This document shows, piece by piece, positions 14,740 through 19,930 of a DNA stretch of 19,930 nucleotides (position 1 is the first letter of the stretch; each line of letters begins with the position of its first letter). The notes beneath the pieces are model-generated. The model was not told where the DNA came from. It ran no database searches and saw only the letters and a program-made list of their open reading frames with translations. The translations under genes and the position numbers were made by a program. The DNA is from an uncultured Collinsella sp. (lineage in GTDB: Bacteria; Actinomycetota; Coriobacteriia; Coriobacteriales; Coriobacteriaceae). Where the stretch lies: assembly GCA_900758885.1 (NCBI GenBank), contig CAAETD010000063.1, positions 1-19,930 of the forward strand, given 5' to 3'.

Positions 14740-14745
14740 ATTATA
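14740..14745 (-). promoter_or_regulatory. Candidate EIIA gene promoter (-10)
   Basis: A perfect TATAAT on the minus strand about 50 nt upstream of the EIIA ATG. The hexamer 17 nt upstream (TTAGTA) is a weak -35. Transcription initiating here is independent of the upstream phosphoglucosidase gene. Confidence 0.55.
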
Positions 14746-14841
14746 GTGCCAAATGGTTCAAATACTAAGGTGGGGACTCGAATCGCGAGCTCTTTCAAGC
14801 CCTTCCCAAAACCTTTTCCCCAGTGGCACTCATATTGTCGA

Positions 14842-14943
14842 TTAATCCTCGATAAGCCCCAGACGAACAAAGGCATTCCAGATGCCATCGTCATCGACGT
14901 CGGTGGTCACGTAATCGGCTGCCGATCCGGCGTTCGGCAGAAC
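14842..14943 (-). pseudogene. 3' remnant of a Cof-type HAD phosphatase gene
   Basis: The minus-strand frame ending in TAA at 14844-14842 reads VLPNAGSAADYVTTDVDDDG then IWNAFVRLGLIED. This matches the conserved C-terminus of Cof-type sugar-phosphate phosphatases (A-D-Y-V-T-x-x-V-D-x-D-G-I). Only about 34 codons remain. The catalytic motifs, start and ribosome site are missing, and the frame dissolves into a tandem 14-nt repeat at the phosphoglucosidase stop. The gene probably once lay downstream of, and was co-transcribed with, the phosphoglucosidase gene. Confidence 0.7.
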
Positions 14944-14948
14944 GCCGG
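14927..14948. other. Hairpin after the phosphoglucosidase gene
   Basis: CCGGCGTT and AACGCCGG form a perfect 8-bp stem around CGGCAG, inside the remnant and about 22 nt after the phosphoglucosidase stop. No U-run on either strand. Confidence 0.4.
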
Positions 14949-14970
14949 AACTCAATCGCCGGAACTCAAT
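14943..14970. repeat. Tandem 14-nt duplication
   Basis: CGCCGGAACTCAAT occurs twice back to back (14943-14956 and 14957-14970) at the boundary between the phosphoglucosidase stop and the HAD remnant. It looks like a scar of the deletion that removed the rest of the HAD gene. Confidence 0.8.
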
Positions 14971-16418
14971 TACTCCAGGCCCTCGGTGCCGTTAGACCTG
15001 ATGATCTTCTGGTATGCGAAGAAGCTGTCCTTACGGCGGCGCTCGTAGGTACCGGTGCCGTCATCGTACTTATCGACATGGATAAAGCCGTAGCGCTTGC
15101 GCATCTCGCCAGTGCCGGCGGAAACCAGGTCGATGGGACCCCACCAGGTGTAGGCAATCAGGTCGACGCCGTCGGCAATGGCCTCGCCCATGGCCTTGAT
15201 GTGGCTGCGCAAGTAGGCGATGCGATACGGGTCATGGATGGAGCCGTCCTCCTCGACCTCGTCGTAAGCGCCCATGCCGTTCTCGACCACCATCAGCGGA
15301 ATCTCGTAGCGAGCATAAATCTCGTTGAGGGCGATGCGCAGGCCCAGCGGGTCGATCTGCCAGCCCCAGTCGGTGGACTCCAGATAGGGATTCTTTCCGC
15401 CAAAGGTCATGTTGCCCTCGGTCATCTCGTGGTCCTTGTGGGTGCCCACGGTGCCGGACATGTAATAGCTAAAGGAATAGAAGTCGACCTTGCCGTCGGC
15501 GATATCCTGCAGGTCGCCGTCCTCCATCACAAGCTCAACATCGTTCTCGGCCCAGAAGCGCTTGGCATAGAACGGGTACTTTCCGCGCACCTGCACGTCG
15601 GAGCAGTACCAGTTCATGGCGTTCATCTCCTGCTGCGTGGCAAACACGTCGGCCGGATCGCACGTGGCGGCATAGGAGAGGATGAAGCAGTCCATGTTGC
15701 CCATCTTGAACTGCGGGTAATGCTCGTGGGCATAGCGTACGACGCGGCCGCTGGCGACAAACTGGTGATGCAGCGCCTGCATGCGGGCCTGCGGCGTGGT
15801 GTGGACCGCCGAAGCCGGGCCCTCAAAGCCCTGAATCATGCTGGTCTCAAAGAGGTTGCCCATGTCCTGAGTGCCGCAGTTGATCTCGTTGAAGGTGAGC
15901 CAGAACTTGACCTTGTCCTGGTAACGGTCGAAGACGGTTTGGCAATACTTCTCAAAGAAGCCGATGAGCTCGCGGCTCGCCCAGCCGTTGTATTTCTCGA
16001 CCAGGTGATAGGGCATCTCGTAGTGCGAGAGGGTCACGAGCGGCTCGATGTTGTGGGCGCGCAGGCAGTCGAAGACGCGATCGTAGAAGGCGAGGCCGGC
16101 CTCGTTGGGCTCGGCGTCATCGCCGTTGGGGAAGATACGGCTCCAGGAGATGGACATGCGGAACATGTTGAAGCCCATCTCGGCGAACAGCGCGATGTCC
16201 TCCTCACAGTGATGGTAGAAATCGATGCCGTCATGGTTGGGGTAGAAACGATCGGGGTCGATGTCGATCGTGATCTGGCGCGGCTCCTTGTAGCTGCCGC
16301 CCAAGAAATGGTCGTCGACGGAAGCGCCGCGGCCGTCCACGTTCCAAGCGCCCTCAAACTGGTTGGCGGCGGTGGCGCCACCCCAATAGAAGCCCTCGGG
16401 GAACTTGATGTTTGCCAT
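14970..16418 (-). CDS. 6-phospho-beta-glucosidase, glycoside hydrolase family 1
   Basis: Cytoplasmic GH1 enzyme of 482 residues that would cleave PTS-phosphorylated beta-glucosides to glucose-6-phosphate. The N-terminal signature FYWGGATAANQFEGAW (10-25) is present. The acid/base is E178 in WLTFNEIN and the nucleophile E379 in LMVVENGMG; FRMSISWSRIFP and YTWWGPIDL are also typical. The phospho-sugar loop near the C-terminus (KRYGFIHVDK, then RRRKDSFFAYQKII) favours phosphorylated substrates. The exact glycoside is unknown. The ATG at 16418 has AGGAG 6 nt upstream; the open frame continues far upstream but across the divergent promoter region. It is divergent from an RpiR regulator and upstream of EIIA, with an HAD remnant directly behind it. 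Confidence 0.94.
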   Translation of the reverse strand: MANIKFPEGFYWGGATAANQFEGAWNVDGRGASVDDHFLGGSYKEPRQITIDIDPDRFYPNHDGIDFYHHCEEDIALFAEMGFNMFRMSISWSRIFPNGDDAEPNEAGLAFYDRVFDCLRAHNIEPLVTLSHYEMPYHLVEKYNGWASRELIGFFEKYCQTVFDRYQDKVKFWLTFNEINCGTQDMGNLFETSMIQGFEGPASAVHTTPQARMQALHHQFVASGRVVRYAHEHYPQFKMGNMDCFILSYAATCDPADVFATQQEMNAMNWYCSDVQVRGKYPFYAKRFWAENDVELVMEDGDLQDIADGKVDFYSFSYYMSGTVGTHKDHEMTEGNMTFGGKNPYLESTDWGWQIDPLGLRIALNEIYARYEIPLMVVENGMGAYDEVEEDGSIHDPYRIAYLRSHIKAMGEAIADGVDLIAYTWWGPIDLVSAGTGEMRKRYGFIHVDKYDDGTGTYERRRKDSFFAYQKIIRSNGTEGLE

Positions 16419-16537
16419 GAGCATCTCCTTTGCATCGCGGGTCGATAAGCCGAGTATCGCCTGCGCACGGGACGGGCGGAAGCGGGCGCGCCAAACCCGA
16501 CACTTCTTTTCGCGGCCACGGACCGACGCCGCCCCGT

Positions 16538-16600
16538 CCCTGATACTTCCTGATACCGACCGAAACGTGCCAAAATAAACCTGTCTTTTTTGGCAGGTTT
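16538..16600. promoter_or_regulatory. Candidate operators in the divergent gap between phosphoglucosidase and RpiR genes
   Basis: The 201-nt gap holds a direct repeat CCTGATACTTCCTGATACC (from 16539) and an inverted repeat AAACCTG (16577-16583) / CAGGTTT (16594-16600) around a T-rich centre, just upstream of the RpiR ribosome site. CAAAAT (16571-16576) could be the regulator's -10 box. On the minus strand GATACT near 16456 is a possible -10 for the phosphoglucosidase gene. None is strong. Position suggests binding by the adjacent RpiR protein. Confidence 0.4.
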
Positions 16601-16619
16601 GTTGAGTGTAGGAGTTCGT

Positions 16620-17474
16620 ATGGATATCAAACGCAAGATTTCCGAGGCACAGGGCCTTACCCCTACCGAGCAACAGCTCGGCATCTCGGCCCTTGCCATG
16701 GGCGAAGACGTCCGCGGACTCTCCATCAAGGAATTCGCCGCCCGCACCAATGTTTCGGTCGCGAGCGTCCACCGTTTTTGCAAAAAGCTCGGCCTCGAGG
16801 GCTTTAAGGATCTCAAAGTCGAGCTCATCCGCCTGGCAACCGAATCGGGCAATCGGCGCGACGTGGACATCAACTTTCCCTTCGACGCCACGTCCACCCC
16901 TGCGCAGGTTATGGAGCGCATGGAGGGGCTCTACCAGACCACGCTGGCCGAAACGCAGGAGCTGCTCGACCCCGTGCAGCTCGACCACGCCGCCAAGCTT
17001 ATCATGCGCGCCGGCACCGTGGACATCTACACGGGCTCGCACAACCTCTATCCAGCGGGAATGTTCCGCGATCGTCTACTCTCCGCCGGTAAAAGCGCGA
17101 CGTGCCACAACGGTGGCGAGGCCCAGGTGCGAACGGCCCTCGCCTCGGGTCCCGACCATGCGGCAATCGTCATCTCCTACAGCGGCCTTGCCCCCAACCT
17201 CAAGGACATCTTGCCGATCCTCAGCAGTCGGCATGTCCCAGTCATCATCATCGGCACACCTTATTGCGCGCGCATTCACCCCGGCTTTGCCGCCTACCTT
17301 ACGGTGAGTGACCACGAGAGCATGACGCATCGCATCACGCAGTTCGCAAGCCACATCGCCGTGCAATACGTGCTCGATTCGCTCTACAGCAGCTACTTCG
17401 CCAAAGATTATGCCCGCTGCTCCGAATTCCTAGAGCGCTCATTCCCCTACACCCGCCTCCCGGGGCTTAAGTGA
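16620..17474 (+). CDS. RpiR/MurR-family transcriptional regulator
   Basis: Sugar-phosphate-responsive regulator of 284 residues. An N-terminal helix-turn-helix spans about 1-75, with GLSIKEFAARTNVSVASVHR then FCKKLGLEGFKDLKVEL. A SIS domain spans about 105-245, with TVDIYTGSHNLYPAGMFRDR then HAAIVISYSGLAPNLKDILP; SYSG is the phosphosugar-binding serine loop. The ATG at 16620 has TAGGAG 5 nt upstream. Divergence from the GH1 gene strongly suggests that it controls that gene in response to a phosphorylated sugar, and probably itself. Repressor or activator cannot be decided. Its transcript runs into the repeat cluster at 17476. Confidence 0.93.
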   Translation: MDIKRKISEAQGLTPTEQQLGISALAMGEDVRGLSIKEFAARTNVSVASVHRFCKKLGLEGFKDLKVELIRLATESGNRRDVDINFPFDATSTPAQVMERMEGLYQTTLAETQELLDPVQLDHAAKLIMRAGTVDIYTGSHNLYPAGMFRDRLLSAGKSATCHNGGEAQVRTALASGPDHAAIVISYSGLAPNLKDILPILSSRHVPVIIIGTPYCARIHPGFAAYLTVSDHESMTHRITQFASHIAVQYVLDSLYSSYFAKDYARCSEFLERSFPYTRLPGLK

Positions 17475-17475
17475 G

Positions 17476-17558
17476 TAGTCATTGGGGACGTTCTTAAACG
17501 ACTAGTCATTGGGGACGTTCTTGTTTGACTAGTCGTTTAAGAACGTCCCCAATGACTG
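17476..17558. repeat. Three GTCCCC hairpin repeats (two direct, one inverted)
   Basis: AGTCATTGGGGACGTTCTT occurs at 17477-17495 and again 27 nt later at 17504-17522. The same 19 bases occur inverted at 17539-17557. Adjacent units share a TAGTC stem segment. The cluster starts 3 nt after the RpiR stop, and the inverted copy is the outer end of element B. Confidence 0.85.
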
Positions 17559-17744
17559 CCCATCCGGAGCAAGGCAACGCCGCAGGTAGAGGACGGACAG
17601 CGAGCGCCGCCCAGGGCGAACAAGTTGGCATGAAAAAGGCAAGGCATTGACCTTCTGGTCATGCCTCGCCTTTTGAATGACAAATTGTCGCCCTGGGCGG
17701 CGCGCAGCGTCGGCCGGTTACGGCGTTTGGTAAAACGCCGTAAC
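17527..17744 (-). ncRNA. Structured 3' element, copy B (after pyrE)
   Basis: A 218-nt homologue of 13141-13356, touching the pyrE stop codon. Hairpin GTTACGGCGTTT/AAACGCCGTAAC lies at 17717-17744. The long stem is GCGCCGCCCAGGGCGA (17604-17619) with its exact complement 17688-17703. Its sequence is unrelated to the stem in copy A yet fully paired. The inner hairpin (17634-17674) keeps the tip GACC-TTCT-GGTC. The block 17581-17603 is identical to 13195-13217. Conserved unpaired blocks with replaced but complementary stems argue for selection on RNA structure. Confidence 0.6.
17634..17674 (-). terminator. Probable pyrE terminator (inner hairpin of element B)
   Basis: On the minus strand AAAAGGC...GCCTTTTT forms a long imperfect stem (one mismatch, one bulge) with tip GACC-AGAA-GGTC and a TTTTT run. 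It lies about 70 nt after the pyrE stop and could also work on the plus strand (GCCTTTT) for the RpiR transcript. Confidence 0.65.
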
Positions 17745-18424
17745 TAACGGGCTCCGTACTGCTCGTAGTAGGCGTCGATGGCAGCCTTGAGCTCGTCATC
17801 GATGACGACCTTGCCGTCGATCTCGTGGTTGTAGAGGGTCTCGACGACCTCGGCCATGGAAACGATGCTCGCGACGGGGAAACCGTACTTGGCCTCGATC
17901 TCCTTCTGCGCGGTGGTCACGCCACCCTTGCCGACCTCCATGCGGTTGAGAGACACGATCAGACCCTTGATCTCGACGTCGGCAGCAGCCTTGACCTTGG
18001 GATAGGTCTCGTCGATGGACTTGCCGCTGGTGGTGACATCCTCGACCATGACCACGCGGTCGCCGTCCTGGGGCTCGTAGCCCAGCAGGTTGCCCTTGTC
18101 GGCACCGTGGTCCTTGGCCTCCTTGCGGTCGCAGCAGTACTTGACCTCCTTGCCGTACAGCTCGTGGTAGGCAATCGCGGTCACGACGGCCAGGGGAATG
18201 CCCTTGTAGGCCGGCCCAAACAGCACGTCAAAGTCGTCGCCAAAGTTATCGTGGATGGCCTGGGCGTAATACTCGCCCAGCTTCTTGAGCTGGTAGCCCG
18301 TCACGTAAGCGCCGGCGTTCATAAAGAACGGGGACTGACGGCCGCTCTTGAGCGTAAAGCTGCCGAACTTAAGGACGTCGGACTCGACCATAAACTTGAT
18401 GAACTCTTGCTTGTAAGCCTCCAT
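17744..18424 (-). CDS. pyrE: Orotate phosphoribosyltransferase
   Basis: Converts orotate and PRPP to orotidine 5'-phosphate in pyrimidine synthesis; cytoplasmic. The 226-residue protein has FGSFTLKSGRQSPFFMNAG (20-38), FGPAYKGIPLA (69-79), the flexible loop CDRKEAKDHGADKG (98-111) and the PRPP-binding motif VVMVEDVTTSGKS (124-136). The ATG at 18424 has GAGGAG 5 nt upstream. No other pyrimidine gene is present. A 175-nt gap separates it from the ROK gene upstream, with TAAACT near 18460 as a poor -10 candidate, so operon membership is uncertain. Its stop is the edge of element B. Confidence 0.96.
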   Translation of the reverse strand: MEAYKQEFIKFMVESDVLKFGSFTLKSGRQSPFFMNAGAYVTGYQLKKLGEYYAQAIHDNFGDDFDVLFGPAYKGIPLAVVTAIAYHELYGKEVKYCCDRKEAKDHGADKGNLLGYEPQDGDRVVMVEDVTTSGKSIDETYPKVKAAADVEIKGLIVSLNRMEVGKGGVTTAQKEIEAKYGFPVASIVSMAEVVETLYNHEIDGKVVIDDELKAAIDAYYEQYGAR

Positions 18425-18599
18425 GCGGGCTCCTCTCGTAATCGCGTACGTGCTCTCCAGTTTAGCGCAGGCGAAGCGTCGGTGCGGGCGCGCTTTGAGG
18501 CCGCGGCATTCTGTAAAGGCTTTTCGGGATCAATGGTTTTCCGAACAATGGGGTTAACGCCGGCCTTTATCTTTTTTTGACAGCCTCGTTTGGCTCGCG

Positions 18600-19511
18600 C
18601 TACATCAGGCGCATGGCCTCCTGGACAGCACCGTAAAGGTTGGCGTCGTTGCCGAGCTCGGCCACCTTAATCTGCGGCACGGGAATGCCGGCAAGGGTCC
18701 CTTCGTAGCCCGCGAGGGCCAGCGGCATCTGCGCACGCAGGGCATCGACGAGCTCGGGATGGCACGAGATGCCGCCTGCGATCACAAAGACCTCGGGGTC
18801 GAGCACGGCCTGCAGGTTGATGAGCTGTCCGTCAAAGGCACGAGCGTAGCGGTCGAGCGCGCGCTGTGCCGCCTTGTCGCCATCCGCGATCCACTCAAAG
18901 ACGCGGCGGCCGTCCACCGGAGAACCCGCAGGCAGGCCCTTCTCGGCAACGGCAGCATCGCGAAGCGCGCGCCAACCGCCCGAACCCGCAAAGGAGTTTT
19001 CCATGTCCGCGGCAGTCGTGACATCGTTGCGCAAGAAGCTGAACTCGCCTGCAAAGCAGTGCGCGCCGCGCAGGACCTTGCCGTCGATGACGATACCGCC
19101 GCCGATGCCCGTGCCGATAGCGAGCACCACGCCAAAACGCGTCCCGCGCAGAGCGCCAGCCGCATACTCACCGAGTGCACAGCACTTACCGTCGTTATTG
19201 ACGGCAACCGGCACCCCCAGCGCCTCGCGCATGAGCTTTCCCAGTGGGCAGCCGTCCATAAACGTGAGCGCACCGCCGCGATGGATCGTCCCCGTGACGT
19301 CTCCCTCGTAGATACCACCGGGTGCGCTCACGCCTACGGCGCTCACGCGCTCACGGTACGGCTCGACGAGCCCGATCAGCGCCGAAACCGTCTCCTCAGC
19401 CGTGGTAAAGCCCGTCGGCAGGCTCCCGCGCTCGCGGACGGAAAAATCCTCGCCCAGCACAGCCCATTTAACGGCCGTACCGCCCACATCGATTCCAAAG
19501 AACTCCTGCAT
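18600..19511 (-). CDS. ROK-family sugar kinase
   Basis: Sugar kinase of 303 residues. The N-terminal phosphate loop is FFGIDVGGTAVKWAVL (4-19). SAPGGIYEG (62-70) and NNDGKCCALGE (105-115) follow; D107 is the likely catalytic base. The adenosine/phosphate region is AIGTGIGGGIVIDG (131-144), and H151 and E156 lie in GAHCFAGEFSF. The CxCGxxGCxE zinc motif of glucokinase/NagC-type ROK proteins is absent. Zinc-less members include beta-glucoside kinases, which would suit the GH1 enzyme nearby, but the substrate is inferred. No helix-turn-helix precedes the domain, so it is an enzyme and not a repressor. The ATG at 19511 has GAGGGG 5 nt upstream. Confidence 0.9.
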   Translation of the reverse strand: MQEFFGIDVGGTAVKWAVLGEDFSVRERGSLPTGFTTAEETVSALIGLVEPYRERVSAVGVSAPGGIYEGDVTGTIHRGGALTFMDGCPLGKLMREALGVPVAVNNDGKCCALGEYAAGALRGTRFGVVLAIGTGIGGGIVIDGKVLRGAHCFAGEFSFLRNDVTTAADMENSFAGSGGWRALRDAAVAEKGLPAGSPVDGRRVFEWIADGDKAAQRALDRYARAFDGQLINLQAVLDPEVFVIAGGISCHPELVDALRAQMPLALAGYEGTLAGIPVPQIKVAELGNDANLYGAVQEAMRLM

Positions 19512-19625
19512 ATTCGCCCCTCACGCGCCATGGCCCCGGACGCGCATCGCCGCGACCACCACAGGGGCTGTCCCCTTATGATGGTCATGCGGTAAATCGC
19601 GCACGGTGCCAATTATCTCTCTGTT

Positions 19626-19730
19626 TTACGCCTCTGCTTTGGTCAGACGAAGCAACATATCGCCGACGTAGGTCTCGCCGTGGGCCACATAACCGCCACG
19701 CAAACTGCCCTCCCAAAGAACGTCCCCCAT
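19626..19730 (-). pseudogene. 3' remnant of a glycoside hydrolase-like gene (DUF4038/DUF5605 type)
   Basis: The minus-strand frame ending in TAA at 19628-19626 reads DVLWEGSLRGGYVAHGETYV then GDMLLRLTKAEA. W-E-x-x-x-R-G-G-Y-x-x-H-G-E-T-Y is, as I recall, a hallmark near the C-terminus of putative glycoside hydrolases carrying DUF4038/DUF5605. Upstream the frame meets a stop three codons before an ATG at 19730, so at most 34 codons survive. The break falls at the GGGGACGTTCTT repeat. It has no ribosome site and is presumably non-functional. Confidence 0.55.
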
Positions 19731-19762
19731 GACCACTCATTTAAGTCTGTCCCCAATGAGTG
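19715..19762. repeat. GTCCCC hairpin repeats near the right edge
   Basis: Two GTCCCC cores at 19722 and 19749 are again 27 nt apart. The second is a perfect hairpin, CACTCATT (19734-19741), loop TAAGTCTGTCCCC, AATGAGTG (19755-19762). Compared with 13144-13172 the stem differs at two positions, both compensated on the other strand. The rest of 19512-19807 shows only the gene remnant and no clear promoter for the ROK gene; GATAAT near 19613 on the minus strand is a weak candidate. Confidence 0.75.
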
Positions 19763-19807
19763 CGGCGGAATGAAAGGGACTGGGTTGTAAGTGTTGGAGA
19801 GGAGCCG

Positions 19808-19930
19808 TTAGCGCCTGGGGGTCAGGATCACCAGGGCGTCGTGCTCAAAGGGATGCTGAGCCACGCGCACGGTGCCGTCACCGTTGTCGCGGACGGGCAG
19901 CTTGGCGATGCGCTTGTCCTCCATGTCGAG
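19808..19930 (-). CDS. C-terminal fragment of an unidentified protein
   Basis: A minus-strand frame open from the window edge to TAA at 19810-19808 gives 40 residues: LDMEDKRIAKLPVRDNGDG, then TVRVAQHPFEHDALVILTPRR. The GC-rich third positions and lack of stops suggest a real gene tail. I do not recognise the family; the beta-strand pattern of the last 20 residues is compatible with a C-terminal sandwich domain. It is separated from the ROK gene by the repeat and remnant region. Confidence 0.6.
   Translation of the reverse strand, partial: LDMEDKRIAKLPVRDNGDGTVRVAQHPFEHDALVILTPRR

Noticed and set aside
14766..14800. Minus-strand string containing GATTCGAGTCCCC that resembles a tRNA T-arm
   Set aside because: The base before TTCGA is A and not the required G, the stem does not close, and no D or anticodon arm can be found upstream.
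18560..18600. T-run at 18572-18578 as a plus-strand terminator after pyrE/ROK
   Set aside because: No GC-rich stem precedes it on the plus strand, and both flanking genes are on the minus strand.

Overview
The window looks like a chromosomal segment of a high-GC Gram-positive gut actinobacterium of the class Coriobacteriia. Collinsella is my best guess, inferred from base composition, strong GGAG-type ribosome sites, NiFe-hydrogenase maturation genes, PTS sugar genes and a LytTR two-component system. No ribosomal RNA or other decisive marker is present. I saw no tRNA, CRISPR array or intact transposase.

Layout. (1) 1-2502, minus strand: the NAD synthesis operon nadA-nadB-nadC. A 44-nt palindrome is superimposed on a recognisable nadA promoter. 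(2) 2794-4793, plus: a LytTR response regulator and an AgrC/ComD-like GHKL histidine kinase. (3) 4812-5387, minus: an unrecognised protein, followed by plus-strand thioredoxin and a clear terminator at 5957. (4) 6065-12045, plus: a nickel/hydrogenase module made of a small unknown protein, nikR, hypF, hypC, hypD and hypE. An HAD phosphatase follows at 12171. (5) 13361-19930, mostly minus: a lipoprotein, a PTS glucose-type EIIA, a 6-phospho-beta-glucosidase with a divergent RpiR regulator, pyrE, a ROK kinase and the tail of an unidentified gene. The EIIA, phosphoglucosidase, RpiR regulator and ROK kinase look like a beta-glucoside uptake and hydrolysis neighbourhood without its EIIBC permease.

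The intergenic DNA is the unusual part. Two ~217-nt structured elements (13141-13356 and 17527-17744) sit directly after the stop codons of two unrelated minus-strand genes. They share near-identical single-stranded blocks, while their long central stem is different in sequence but fully complementary in each copy. This is the signature of a conserved RNA fold. They begin with a small hairpin family (8-bp stem, 13-nt loop containing GTCCCC) that recurs at several sites, partly as 27-nt-spaced arrays, and whose stems also show compensatory changes. A separate three-copy 62-nt tandem array lies at 12882-13067, and its first unit is a 48-nt palindrome. Two short 3'-terminal gene remnants (a Cof-type HAD phosphatase at 14842 and a glycoside-hydrolase-like tail at 19626) show that this region has lost genes. 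The hypD-hypE gap can form several long-range pairings, including a possible pseudoknot.
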